A DNA stretch of 64,000 bases from Halomonas jincaotanensis (GCF_018448785.1 NZ_JAHCLU010000018.1:1-64000), one strand, 5' to 3'. Counted from the first letter of the stretch, positions 31,806 through 40,981 are shown. Made by a program: numbers and translations. Notes: generated by a model from the sequence alone, not told the origin.

Positions 31806-32948
31806 GTGGCCGAACAGAACAGCGTGATCGCCTTCTATGACGAACGAATGCTGGCCCATGAACCGGATATCGAGGTGCCCTTCCTGCCGGGGCGCATGGA
31901 CAAGCGAATCCGCTCGCTTCTGTCTGGGCTGGGGGTGCCCTGGACGTATCCCGAACACCCCGCCCGGCTCACCGCCATCCGGCACCTGCTGGAACTCGAA
32001 CCGGTCCCCGGGGTGACCTTCGAGACCGGCAGGCCGGCAACTCGCGAGCAGCTAGGGCGCGTCCACACCAACTCCTACCTGGACAGCATTTACCAGCTGC
32101 GCGGAGAGAACGCCTGGCTGGACGAAGATACCACGGCAGTATCACCCGGTAGCGTCGATGCCGCCGAAGTGGCCGCCGGCACGGCGATCGCCGCCGTCGA
32201 GGCGGTGGTAGAGGGGCGAGCCGAGAGCAGCTTCGCGCTGGTAAGGCCCCCCGGCCACCACGCCGAACCGGTGCGCGCCCGCGGCTTCTGCTTGTTCAAC
32301 AACGTGGCGGTGGCTGCCGCCCATGCCCAGGCGGCGCTGGGCTGCCAGCGGGTCATGATCGTCGATTGGGATGCCCATCACGGCAACGGCACCCAGGACA
32401 TCTTCTGGGCGGATCCGGATGTGCTGTTCTTCGATATACACCGTGCCGCTCCCTTCTATCCCGGCACAGGGAGTCTCGCGGAGGTCGGGGTGGGCCTCGG
32501 GGATGGCGCCATCGTCAATGTTCCCCTGCCTGCCGATGCCGACGACGCCGCCTATCTCAAGGCATTCCGCGAGATCCTGGTACCGGCGGCCCAGTGGTTC
32601 CGCCCCGATCTTATCCTGGTCTCGACAGGATTCGATCCCCACACCCATGACCTGGCGCTAAATGTCTCCTATGACGGCTTTGCCGCCATGACTGGCATCC
32701 TGCAGCGCCTGGCACGCCAGCAGTGCGGGGGCAGGCTGGTCTTCGTGCTGGAAGGCGGCTACAACTTGATATCGCTGTCGCACGGCGTCAGGTCGGTGCT
32801 CCAGGTGCTGGCCGGCGACGAGCCACCGGAACCCGGCCTGCGCGGCCTTGCCGAGGTGGAGGCCGCGCAGGCCTTCTATCGCGGTGCCTTCGTCACCGAA
32901 CCGGAAGCGTCGGCTGCTCCGCCCGACGCCGGTCAGGAGGGGCAATAA
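31806..32948 (+). CDS. Histone deacetylase-family amidohydrolase (acetylpolyamine amidohydrolase-like)
   Basis: A 380-residue zinc amidohydrolase of the arginase/deacetylase fold. Catalytic and metal motifs are [22 protein letters not shown] (the HH pair), [15 protein letters not shown] (zinc Asp and His), [11 protein letters not shown] (second zinc Asp) and [11 protein letters not shown] (Tyr). Bacterial members remove acetyl groups from polyamines or other small amines. Start is GTG at 31806. An acetyltransferase gene of polyamine type follows after 72 bases, which makes acetylated amines a plausible substrate, an inference. Confidence 0.88.
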   Translation: MAEQNSVIAFYDERMLAHEPDIEVPFLPGRMDKRIRSLLSGLGVPWTYPEHPARLTAIRHLLELEPVPGVTFETGRPATREQLGRVHTNSYLDSIYQLRGENAWLDEDTTAVSPGSVDAAEVAAGTAIAAVEAVVEGRAESSFALVRPPGHHAEPVRARGFCLFNNVAVAAAHAQAALGCQRVMIVDWDAHHGNGTQDIFWADPDVLFFDIHRAAPFYPGTGSLAEVGVGLGDGAIVNVPLPADADDAAYLKAFREILVPAAQWFRPDLILVSTGFDPHTHDLALNVSYDGFAAMTGILQRLARQQCGGRLVFVLEGGYNLISLSHGVRSVLQVLAGDEPPEPGLRGLAEVEAAQAFYRGAFVTEPEASAAPPDAGQEGQ

Positions 32949-33020
32949 AGCCCGATGCCGAGATATGGCGTCCAGGCTGCTCGGGCGGTGGGTGATGTTC
33001 CCATTAGGGAGGAGCATGTG

Positions 33021-33470
33021 ATGGGCGTAACACTGAAGAACATCACCCGCGAGAACTTCGAGGACGTCATTGCGCTGGAGGTAGCGACATCACAGCGTGA
33101 CTATGTCGCTGACAATCTGTACTCCATTGCCGAATCGAGCTTCCATCCGACCTATCAGTCTCGCGCCATCTATTGCGACGGGGAAGCGGTCGGCTTTCTC
33201 ATGTACGAATCCTTCCACCACGACGACCGGCCGCCTGCCTACAACATCTTCCGTCTCATGGTCGATAGACGCCATCAGGGAAGAGGCATCGGGCACAGGG
33301 CCATGCAGTGCGTGCTGGACGAGATTAGGGCACAGGGCCCCTTCGAGAGGATCGCGATCTGCTATGTGTCCACCAACCAGGTCGCCCGGGACTTCTACTC
33401 CAGTCTCGGCTTCCAGGAGACGGCGCTGAGCGAGGAAACCGGCGAGGTCATCGCCGAGATCCGGGGGTGA
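33021..33470 (+). CDS. GNAT-family N-acetyltransferase, spermidine/spermine acetyltransferase-like
   Basis: A 149-residue GNAT enzyme. The acetyl-CoA loop is RRHQGRGIGHRAMQ near residue 90. The N-terminal VTLKNITRENFEDVIALEV and C-terminal NQVARDFYSSLGFQE are as in BltD/PaiA-type polyamine acetyltransferases. The start at 33021 follows GGGAGGAG. It probably forms an operon with the HDAC-like gene, an acetylation/deacetylation pair. On the opposite strand the reading frame of the GIY-YIG gene runs into it. Confidence 0.8.
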   Translation: MGVTLKNITRENFEDVIALEVATSQRDYVADNLYSIAESSFHPTYQSRAIYCDGEAVGFLMYESFHHDDRPPAYNIFRLMVDRRHQGRGIGHRAMQCVLDEIRAQGPFERIAICYVSTNQVARDFYSSLGFQETALSEETGEVIAEIRG

Positions 33471-33499
33471 CGAGGGACGCCTCCTGCACACCCGGGGTA

Positions 33500-34049
33500 G
33501 CCGGGAGGGGCGGGAGGTCTCGCGAAGGAAGTCGAGGCCAAGCACTGGCAGCACGGTGCGGATCTGCTCCACGAAGAAGGCCATGTCGGCGCGATCCGAC
33601 TCGGGCAGGTTGATGTAGTCGTGGGCGGTGCCGTTAATCAGCTTGCAGCGGCCGACCTGGCCGGCATTCTGAATCAGCAGGCTCTCCAGATACTTCACAT
33701 GGGCCTTGGTGAGGTTCTGGTCCTTGCTGGTGATCAGGCAGACTTTCTCCCAGAAGTCCTTGCCGTCCCCAGAACCCGAAACAGCTTCGGGGCGGTTGTG
33801 CTGCTTGAGGCGGGTGCCGACATCGTCACTATCGTCGATATAGACCAGCGGGCGAAGGCTGTTCTCGGGGTCGGGGCCGACCAGGAAATAGATCCCGGTA
33901 CGCCCACACTCTGGGCGCTGCACCAACTCGCTGAGCTTACTGCGCGGCCCGGTGAGCACATGCCCCGTCCAGTTCATGATCTCAGCGGTAAGCAAGCCAT
34001 TGGGTGTGCCGTCCACCAGAAAGAGCCGGATGCTGCGTCCCTGACTCAT
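33500..34049 (-). pseudogene. GIY-YIG nuclease family protein, 3'-truncated and with altered catalytic motif
   Basis: From ATG at 34049 the protein reads SIRLFLVDGTPNGLLTAEIM, then GRTGIYFLVGPD and LVYIDDSDDVGTRLKQHN, FWEKVCLITSKDQNLTKAHV and SDRADMAFFVEQIRTVLP. This is a GIY-YIG domain protein, but the second motif is YID, not YIG. The frame continues to 33090 as an unrelated tail antisense to the GNAT gene, so the natural end (near 33515) has been lost. The ATG overlaps the stop of the preceding frame by four bases. Confidence 0.6.
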
Positions 34050-34342
34050 ACCGCCTCCGTTTGGGTTGCCTCGTTGGCGACAGACACTCCTACCGGAGGC
34101 AGCCAGCCACGTACACGGGGCTTGCCGGTGATGCCAGGAGCGAATCGTCCAGGATCTTTTAGACCCCCATTGGGCTTTGCCTGGTGCTCCTGAGCGGCGG
34201 CCAGCATCGCGGCCTTGGTGAACTCCAGCACACTCTCCAGGCGGCGCAGCAGAGTGAAGGGAAGAATGATGCGGCCGTACTGGGACTGTTTGAAATCGAC
34301 ACGCAGCAGGTCGGCGACAGACTAGATGAAGGCGGCTGTCTA
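34046..34342 (-). pseudogene. HsdM N-terminal fragment with nonsense codon, fused to unrelated tail
   Basis: On the minus strand the frame reads AAFI, TAG stop, then [20 protein letters not shown] and [18 protein letters not shown]. Apart from the stop this is the HsdM_N pattern (FIWSVADLLRGDYKQS, LPFTVLRRL), with TGG changed to TAG at 34322-34324. After about 50 residues the similarity ends, and a Pro/Gly-rich tail leads to a stop at 34046 that overlaps the next start. The methyltransferase domain is gone. It pairs conceptually with the hsdR fragment 7 kb away. Confidence 0.6.
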
Positions 34343-34561
34343 GGAGTGATTCTCCGTATTCAAGATGCGTCCCCGCGGAAAAGAAGCCGTGATGAGTGTG
34401 CGAACCATCATACACAGCGAAGCGGAATGAGGGGGGAAGGTGGAGCCGGAATGCATTAACAATTCTTCGATTAGACTTGGCTCATAGCATAACGCAGGGC
34501 AAACTCGACTAAGCTGGCAGGCGATACCAGCTTACATTCCAGGGAATATAGAGAAGAAAAA

Positions 34562-35062
34562 ATGAAAACGATTGCAGCAATAGCAACGACGGCAGCGCTC
34601 TCCGCGCTTCTCGCAGGATGTGCAGCGCCATCCGTCACACCGCCGTCTGCAGGAGTCGGTAATCAGGAAAGATCATACGGCGGCGACTTTTCAGATATTT
34701 GGGAGGATACCGTCGACTGATTTGCAATGAAAAATATACCGATCAAGAATATCGAGCGCGACTCGGGAATCATTAGCTCCGATTACTCGCTTGGCGCTGG
34801 CTTTAGCCAGATCGATTGTGGTGCCGTCGATCCAGGCGAGGTGCATATGCTCATCGACCAAAACGTAATGGCTAACATTAACGTATTGGTGCGCGACCGT
34901 TCTGACCAGGTATCGGTACAGCCAAATGTATTTGGGAAAGGTCTCTTCACTTTCCGCAACTCGTTTGATCACAAACTGTTGAAATCAATTCGAGTCGATC
35001 GTTGTGTCTCAACCGGTGAGCTGGAACGAAGCTTACATAACCACATTCAGAGTCGGCTCTGA
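34562..35062 (+). pseudogene. Lipoprotein gene interrupted by a single TGA
   Basis: ATG at 34562 gives MKTIAAIATTAALSALLAGC, a lipoprotein signal with Cys20, and stops at TGA 34718-34720 after 52 residues. The same frame continues open to 35062 (KNIPIKNIERDSGIISSDYS and DCGAV further on). The join reads VD-stop-FAMKNIPIKNIERDSG, where related envelope lipoproteins would have Trp, so TGG to TGA is the likely lesion. Either a truncated 52-residue lipoprotein is made or the gene is dead. I do not know the function; it looks like a ~166-residue outer-membrane lipoprotein. Confidence 0.65.
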
Positions 35063-35068
35063 GAGCCA

Positions 35069-35091
35069 AAGGCCCCGGCTGCCGGGGCCTT
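35069..35091 (+). terminator. Rho-independent terminator after the lipoprotein gene
   Basis: AAGGCCCCGG and CCGGGGCCTT pair perfectly around CTG, 7 bases after the stop codon at 35062. The T-tract is short. Confidence 0.75.
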
Positions 35092-35103
35092 CGCTTCTCC
35101 TTT

Positions 35104-35340
35104 AACCGTCGCGCTTCACGTAGCCCAATTTCTTGGTCAGCTCGTTCAGCTGTGAGTGCAGTTGACCTTCCCCTGGTTTAGGTCCGCTATCAATGTGAGA
35201 AACCGCTGCCGGCCCATTGTCCTGGCCTTGCTGCGCACGGTGGACTCGGGAACTTCATGCGTGAAAGCGAGGTGGCGGATGGAGAATTGACCCGCGGCAA
35301 TCGCGTTCGATGGCCTCCCTGCCGTACTTTCTCGTGGTAC
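35104..35340 (-). pseudogene. Decayed phage DNA-binding (HTH) protein
   Basis: Reading three minus frames in turn gives TRKYGREAIERD, then AGQFSIRHLAFTHEVPESTV and RSKARTMGRQR, then GQLHSQLNELTKKLGYVKRDG to a stop at 35104. Together this resembles a small phage protein with a helix-turn-helix, of the type found at the N-terminus of some small terminases. At least two frameshifts separate the pieces, so it is broken. The assignment is by eye and tentative. Confidence 0.4.
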
Positions 35341-35373
35341 GAACCTCCCAGATGGCATGAAAGGTGTCTCAAC

Positions 35374-35667
35374 TTAAACCGGGATTGCCCTGTCAGCGGT
35401 ACCCGCTTCATCGGTTTTATCCCTGATCGCCAGCACCATACCTACCAGGCTTTTCAGTCGGTTCCTGACCAGCTCAGCCAATGTACCGTCCGGCAGATGA
35501 GCCTCGATGTGCTCAAGAGCGTCACTTGCGAACTCTAGGACGTTGGTGACGGGATCGTGTTCCAGGGTACACAGCAGCAGCTCGGCCTCGCCCACTGCAT
35601 CTTCGGTCCTCATGCTTCGCAGGCTGGACAGCAGACGGCTGGCCTCGTGGATCGCGTCATCCATCAT
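35374..35667 (-). CDS. Hypothetical protein of the phage-derived segment
   Basis: A 97-residue acidic, mostly helical protein (DAIHEASRLLSSLRSM, LEFASDALEHIEAHLPDGTL). No family recognised. It lies 39 bases downstream of the DUF3987 pseudogene in the same direction as the primase genes, so it is probably part of the same former operon. Confidence 0.45.
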   Translation of the reverse strand: MMDDAIHEASRLLSSLRSMRTEDAVGEAELLLCTLEHDPVTNVLEFASDALEHIEAHLPDGTLAELVRNRLKSLVGMVLAIRDKTDEAGTADRAIPV

Positions 35668-35706
35668 CGGTCAGCACCTCCACGTCAGCGCCAGGCCAGC
35701 GACCCA

Positions 35707-37211
35707 TTAATCGTCCTCCTCTGGCACGAAGTCCGAATGCCACCAGTAGTCAAGGCGAGGTCTGCCTGCCGTTGGCGTCTCGACTTCCGTCAGATAGCCG
35801 TACTCCAACAGCAGATCAATAGCCCCCTGAGCTGCCGCCGTAGTGTCAAGGGCAGACCAGCCGCGCTGTTGGACTTGCTTAGCCTTGAAGGGATTGGGCA
35901 GTTTGTTACGGCGCTTCAGGATCAGCTTCGCCCCATCCACGTCGCGGTTCGTGGCGGCGCTGTATAGACGTTCCGCGTGGCTGCGCAGATAGTCCGCCCA
36001 TTCGAGGGCGCGAGCAGTGGCTATCTTGCCAACGGCCTCGTTGTCGCCGTCGATTAGCGCAAACAGCAAGGCCAAGCTGCCGACCGTTTTTGGCATCTTC
36101 AGCAGATGCTCGGCCAAGAGAGGTGAGAGGGAGTCAGACCGGCACTCGAGATTGATTTCTGTGATCCACTCGACAAACAGCTTCTGAGCTTCCGGCGTGA
36201 ACCGCCAGGCCGGTGGGTTGCCATCTTCATCAACGCCAAGGTCGAGGCTGTGTAGCCGGAAAATGTCTGGGCGAAGCGCTCCTTGGCCCTAGGATCCGGC
36301 GTTCTGTCGATCCACTCCCAGCCCCTCACCGGGTCAGGCCATACAGCCAATTGGAAGCGCTGCACCAAACCATCATTCACCGATCCCTTCGAAGCGCTCT
36401 GCACCAAGGGGGCCAGCTTACTGGGCTGGATACCGCCTACGATGTTCAGGGCACAGTGTTCGATGGCCACGGTCCCCCTGCCGATCCGGTCATAGGTGAA
36501 GCATGAATCGCCGTTGTAGGCTTCGAGGTAGAACGCCCGCTCCCCGGAGTGCTCCTCTTGCTGCATCTTGGCGAGAAGACCAGACAGCTCATCACGCAGG
36601 ATAGTGAGGTGATGGTCGTTCTCGTTCATCAGCTCTCCCGCCTTCTCGACCGTGCTGTCGTTGAGGATAAAGCGTTCGGTGGAGCCTGGCTCTCTGGGAG
36701 CCGCTACAGACTGCAAGGTCTTCTTTGCGCCATCCATGTCGCCCTTCTCTTCCTGGCCCTTGGCCTTCTTCTTGGCGGCAGCCTTGGCGATCTCTGCCAG
36801 CTCGCTATCCTCCTTGTACTCGGCAATGGAAGCCTCGTGCCGCTTCAGTGCATCAACCTCGATAACGTCGATGGGAAAGCGGATGGTCTTGATCGCAGGC
36901 GTCTTCATCGCAGAATGCCCACCGACCAGCACTGCCCACAGAATCACTGTAATTTCCCAGTCGTCATACTGCTTTGGCCTCATACGGACCTTGTGTCCTA
37001 CCAGGCTCGCCAGCAGTACTAGGGCGACCACGGCGCAATACTCAGGGGGACATTGGAGACGCCGGGCCACGTCGAGCACATAATCGCGCAGCTCATCGGG
37101 CAGCATCTCTGGGGTGAAGCCGATCACTGGGGGGAGGCTGGGCGGCAACGCCTTGGGCTTCATGGCATGGGTAGCTTCCTCGACCTGGCGAGCAATGGTG
37201 GTAATGCTCAT
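35707..37211 (-). pseudogene. DUF3987-type phage/plasmid replication protein, frameshifted
   Basis: An intact gene would encode about 500 residues. The first frame (37211 to about 36265) includes LPPVIGFTPEMLPDELRDYV, CPPEYCAVVALVLLASLVGHK, the P-loop-like LVGGHSAMKTP and ILRDELSGLLAKM. Similarity then continues in another frame (FRLHSLDLG, PAWRFTPEAQKLFVEWI) to AEHLLKMPKTVGSLALLFAL and the stop at 35707. The shift lies near 36265 and looks like a two-base insertion. DUF3987 proteins accompany Toprim primases in satellite prophages. Its start overlaps the primase stop by four bases. Confidence 0.75.
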
Positions 37212-38095
37212 ACAGACACCTCCCCGCCCATGGCAGCCAGGTCATTGAAATCTGTCCCCTCGGCACCCTCGGAGAACGTTGGCCAGATGCAGCGACCACC
37301 CACGGCAGCGCCAGCAGCCTGGCCTGCCATGATGCCGGGATTGCCCTCGGTGCCGTGGTCGTAGTCGTAGTCGGCTGCGATGATGATCCTCGCATCGGGG
37401 TAGCGACGGTGAAGGTAGCGAGCGACGGGCAGCAGGTTGCCGGCATCCATTGCGCAGGCCACGGCCGAGCCGGTCGCCGCGTGCAGCGTCATGCCGGTCG
37501 CCCACCCCTCGCAGATCAACAGCGGCCGGCCGGTGTCGAACTGCCCGATAGGGTGATAGCAGCCCTTCTTGCGGCCGCCTGTCAGAAATCGCTTGGTGCC
37601 ATCGGTGGCGATGGTCTGCACATTCACCAGTTGAGTGCCATCAGTCAGTGGCACTAACAACAGGTGTCCGAGCTGGCGCGCCCAGCCAGGTGCTACGTCC
37701 TTGCGTAGCAGATAGGGGTGCTCCTGAGCAGGCAACGCCCTTCCCCACAGCGCACGGGCACGCTCGGCGGCCTCGCTATGTTGCTGGGAAAGCGCTGCCT
37801 GTTGGCGCTCACGAGCCACTTGGACCTGCTGCTGCGCCTCGCGCCGCGCATTGGCGCGCTCCTCATCGGTTGCCTGCTCATCGGCCAGCACGACGAGATG
37901 CTGCTCTCCGGTATCCCAGCGGCCAAGCATGGCGGCTTCATGGCCGAGTATCGCCGCATAGCCGTCAAGATCCCGCTTGCCGGGCGGCTTGAATCGCTGC
38001 CACTGCCCTCGGCCTTGCAGCGAAATACCTATGCCGTACAGTTCCCTCACCGCCAGCAGCAGAGCACTGTCGATGGTATGATGGCGTTGATCCAT
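37208..38095 (-). CDS. P4-like primase with Toprim domain
   Basis: A 295-residue protein. The N-terminal part includes FKPPGKRDLDGYAAILGHEA-type primase residues and a Glu/Gln-rich linker. The C-terminal Toprim domain has LLICEGWATGMTLHAATG (catalytic Glu) and IIIAADYDYDHGTEGNPG (DxD), with GTDFNDLA at the end. It would prime replication of a phage-like element. The start at 38095 (MDQRHH) is preferred; the open frame to 38158 is unconserved. It is coupled to the DUF3987 gene. Intact by itself, but its partners are broken. Confidence 0.8.
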   Translation of the reverse strand: MDQRHHTIDSALLLAVRELYGIGISLQGRGQWQRFKPPGKRDLDGYAAILGHEAAMLGRWDTGEQHLVVLADEQATDEERANARREAQQQVQVARERQQAALSQQHSEAAERARALWGRALPAQEHPYLLRKDVAPGWARQLGHLLLVPLTDGTQLVNVQTIATDGTKRFLTGGRKKGCYHPIGQFDTGRPLLICEGWATGMTLHAATGSAVACAMDAGNLLPVARYLHRRYPDARIIIAADYDYDHGTEGNPGIMAGQAAGAAVGGRCIWPTFSEGAEGTDFNDLAAMGGEVSV

Positions 38096-38274
38096 CTCGA
38101 TAACGCTATCTAATCGCGCCCGGCCCCCACAGCCGGGCGCTTTCTTATAATCGATCATTGGCTACCTCCCAGGGCACCATCACCCGAGGTCAGTGCATGT
38201 ACCCTGTCCGTTTTGTCCGAGAAAGCCACTCAGGTGATGCCAAGCACCGATCAACGAAAAAGCAAGCTCGAACA

Positions 38275-38580
38275 TCACGATACCCTCCCTGCCACGGCCA
38301 CCTCGGCGGTGCTTCCGTAGTCGTCGGCATCAGCGAGCCAGTCGAGCACATCCTTGAGGCGATAGCGGATTGCCCGACCGCGCTTGACGAAGCGCGGCGC
38401 CGGTTTTCCTAACAGGGTGCCGGTGCAACGAGCCTTGCGTGCGGTCGTTGGTTGGGCGGGGATCAAATTAGGGAATACCGCCGCCTCGGGCAGCTCGATG
38501 AGTTCTGGGTCGAGGCCATCACGGTACTTGGCCAGCGCATTGGCAAGGATGTCGCTGGGATCTTGCGTCTTGGTGGGCAT
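38275..38580 (-). CDS. HTH DNA-binding protein of the prophage remnant (AlpA/excisionase-like)
   Basis: A 101-residue protein whose C-terminal half reads LLGKPAPRFVKRGRAIRYRLKDVLDWL, the turn-and-wing pattern of MerR-like AlpA/Xis proteins that read 'P--vk-grk-rY---dv--wl'. It lies upstream of the primase in the usual order of P4-like elements. It may have controlled integrase or replication genes. The integrase that should be near survives only as a tail at 40645-40857. Confidence 0.6.
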   Translation of the reverse strand: MPTKTQDPSDILANALAKYRDGLDPELIELPEAAVFPNLIPAQPTTARKARCTGTLLGKPAPRFVKRGRAIRYRLKDVLDWLADADDYGSTAEVAVAGRVS

Positions 38581-38760
38581 CGAAGCGCCTCCACGTTGCT
38601 TGTGTGGGTTGACGCTTCAAGGCTCGCTGACAAAGCGGATGGTGTATTGCCAGATTTCATCTCGAAAAATGGAAGTCGTTAATGAATCACCGGCGATCTC
38701 AATGACCAAGTGCCACACCTTGGCTATCCTCTTTATACCCCTCGCGAAAGAGGTGCTTTT

Positions 38761-39954
38761 ATGGAGGTGCTCTCACAGCGCAGCCGGGATGCGGCAGCAG
38801 AGTTCGCCCCGGTGGAGGATTTTTTCCTCCTTTCAATCTACGGGGACGCGAGGAGCGCCGCGGGGGCTTGCGATTTCACCTTCGGGAATCCCCACGAGAT
38901 GCCACTTGCCGGTCTTTTGGAGGCCCTTTCACGGAACCTTCACCCGCAGAACCCCGAGTGGTTTGCCTACAAGACGAGTGAGCCCGAGCCGCGGGCCTTC
39001 ATTGCCGAGGCACTTTCTCGCGAACTCGGACTTGATTTCGAACCTGAGGATATCGCGCTGACGCAAGGCGCCTTCGCCGCCATTGCGCTCTCCTTTCGCC
39101 TAGTGCTCGACGCGGGTGACGAGGTGATCATCCCGGTCCCCGGCTGGTTCTGCTACGCGTCGATGCTGCGGGTCGCGGATCTCGTCCCGGTCAAGGTCGG
39201 CCTGAGTGAACCCGCCTTCGACCTTGACCTGGAAGCGATCGAAGCGGCCATCACGCCGCGCACGCGCATGGTCGTCGTCAACAGCCCGCACAATCCTACC
39301 GGCCGGGTGTATTCGCGAAAGCAGCTTCAATCGCTCGCCGATCTACTCGACGCTGCGTCCCACCGCATTGGTGCACGTATCTGGCTGCTCTCGGACGAAC
39401 CCTACCGACGCATCCGTTTCGACAATGCGCCCTTCGTGAGCCCCGCCGCGCTCTACCCATGGACGCTGATCGACTACAGCTACGGCAAGGTGCTCCTTGC
39501 CCCCGGCCAGCGGCTCGGGTACCTGGCGATCTCACCGCGTCTGCCGACAGAGCAGCGTGCGGAACTGCGCGGTGCGACCTTCCCCGTCCAGATGGCGATG
39601 GGCTGGACCTTCCCGAACGCGCTCATGCAGTACTCGGTTGCTTCCCTGGAGAATGTGTCGATCGATCTGGTTGCCCTCGCCGCGAAGCGGGATCGAATGC
39701 TCCACTCGCTTGAGCAGTGGGGCTATCAAATGGTTCCTCCGGAAGGGACATTCTACCTGTGGGGAGAGGCGCCGGGGGGCGACGCGCTGCGCTTTGTCGA
39801 GACCCTGGCCGCGCGGTCCGTGTTCGTGATGCCCGGCACTCTCTTCGAGCGGCCACGCCACTTTCGGATCAGCCTGACGGCCAACGCCAAGATGATCGAG
39901 CGGGCATTGCCGATATTTCGGGACGCCGCCATCACTTCCAGCGGAAGATATTAA
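38761..39954 (+). CDS. PLP-dependent aminotransferase, class I/II
   Basis: A 397-residue fold-type I enzyme. Key motifs: TQGAFAAIALSFRLVLDAGDE, the VVVNSPHNPTGRVYS asparagine loop, LLSDEPYRRIRF (PLP Asp and Tyr), the Schiff-base Lys in DYSYGKVLLAPGQRLGYLA, and the carboxylate-binding Arg in PRHFRISLTAN. ATG at 38761 follows AAAGAGGTG; a GTG further up is unlikely. It is alone, with no pathway neighbours, between prophage genes, so it is cargo in the island. The substrate is unknown. Confidence 0.88.
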   Translation: MEVLSQRSRDAAAEFAPVEDFFLLSIYGDARSAAGACDFTFGNPHEMPLAGLLEALSRNLHPQNPEWFAYKTSEPEPRAFIAEALSRELGLDFEPEDIALTQGAFAAIALSFRLVLDAGDEVIIPVPGWFCYASMLRVADLVPVKVGLSEPAFDLDLEAIEAAITPRTRMVVVNSPHNPTGRVYSRKQLQSLADLLDAASHRIGARIWLLSDEPYRRIRFDNAPFVSPAALYPWTLIDYSYGKVLLAPGQRLGYLAISPRLPTEQRAELRGATFPVQMAMGWTFPNALMQYSVASLENVSIDLVALAAKRDRMLHSLEQWGYQMVPPEGTFYLWGEAPGGDALRFVETLAARSVFVMPGTLFERPRHFRISLTANAKMIERALPIFRDAAITSSGRY

Positions 39955-40372
39955 CTTTTTGCCCGGTAATTTCTTCCATAAACTCATAAGACATTCGCCT
40001 AAATTTCACCGGGTCACTATAGTATTCGTTGCTCAGAGTAGTCTTCTTCTTCATCTCAAACTTCTCAGCCACTTCTTCAAACAACCCATCGCCCATTGGC
40101 TTACCCATTCTCTTATTTTGGTAATACACCTCCATAGTGGCCATCCACCTTTCGTGACGATCTTTTTTCAAATATCCACCAATGACTAAGGGCGGGCTCG
40201 CCAGCTCGCCAACCTTTTTATTTTGCGATCTTACTAGAGGCATACCTTGCCTTTGCCCAAACCATTTTGAACCGCCTTCAATGAATTCATGTGCAGCAAC
40301 TTGCAAGGCCTCGAGGTGGTGCGTTTCGGGGATATTAGACGGGTTAGTCAGCGCAGCGATTGCCGCCACCAT
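39932..40372 (-). CDS. Hypothetical protein
   Basis: A 146-residue protein with a Lys/Arg/Glu-rich C-terminal half (RWMATMEVYYQNKRMGKPMG, YEFMEEITGQKVNIF). No family recognised. The open frame extends about 23 codons upstream of the ATG without another obvious start, and its stop overlaps the aminotransferase 3' end by 23 bases. Base composition is lower in GC than its neighbours, suggesting separate transfer. Confidence 0.5.
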   Translation of the reverse strand: MVAAIAALTNPSNIPETHHLEALQVAAHEFIEGGSKWFGQRQGMPLVRSQNKKVGELASPPLVIGGYLKKDRHERWMATMEVYYQNKRMGKPMGDGLFEEVAEKFEMKKKTTLSNEYYSDPVKFRRMSYEFMEEITGQKVNIFRWK

Positions 40373-40442
40373 TGCTCCAACACTTTCCCCGTAATCAGCC
40401 AGATATTTAGCTTCTAGCCGGCCTGCTTCAGCTCTAGAAAGT

Positions 40443-40652
40443 CTAAAAAACTATCTCTTTGTCGAGATTCATTGGGATGTCTGCTCTGCAATTTGCGCCT
40501 GCATAGCTAAATATGACGCTCGCTGCATCCTCTAAGGTTGCACCATCCCAGTCCACACCATTAGTTGGAAGTTTGTCGCCGCCCATATAATCAGCCAATC
40601 GATTCAATACATCATTCAAATCAAACTGGATAGACTTCAGCTCTTCATCCAT
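40443..40652 (-). CDS. Hypothetical small acidic protein
   Basis: A 69-residue acidic protein (LNDVLNRLADYMGGDKLPTN, DWDGATLEDAASVIFSY). No family recognised. It lies 70 bases upstream of the previous hypothetical gene, same strand and similar low GC, so the two may be a pair. Its start overlaps the tail of the integrase fragment by eight bases. Confidence 0.5.
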   Translation of the reverse strand: MDEELKSIQFDLNDVLNRLADYMGGDKLPTNGVDWDGATLEDAASVIFSYAGANCRADIPMNLDKEIVF

Positions 40653-40857
40653 GCAGAACTACCTCTTCGCTGGTGCCATGGATTACGGTCAACGTCTTGT
40701 GGCTCCGATCGGCCGTGCCGCCATCTAGCATTGGTGTGGCAATAGCGAACGCCTCCACGGCTTCCCGGGTATGATCGGACCGCAGGTGGGCATAGTGGGT
40801 GATCGTGGTCTGGATATCCGAATGCGCCATCAGCTTTGAGACCGCGAGCGGAGCCTG
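40645..40857 (-). pseudogene. C-terminal tail of a tyrosine integrase
   Basis: The frame reads APLAVSKLMAHSDIQTTITH followed by YAHLRSDHTREAVEAF. This is the final segment of a phage-type tyrosine recombinase, with the HxDIxTTxxYAH signature and the nucleophilic Tyr. Everything upstream (Arg and His of the catalytic centre, the arm-binding domain) is gone; a TGA lies at 40855-40857. It marks the former integration module of the island, 2.8 kb from the right attachment site. Confidence 0.75.
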
Positions 40858-40981
40858 TCAACATAGATGACACATGAAATCGTTCTGGCTCTTTAAAATC
40901 CTGCTGCCTGGCATACTGGCTCCCGCTCGGGATTCAGGTGCCGACACTGGCGGCGCTGGTTCGGCAGGATGCCGGCGGTGA

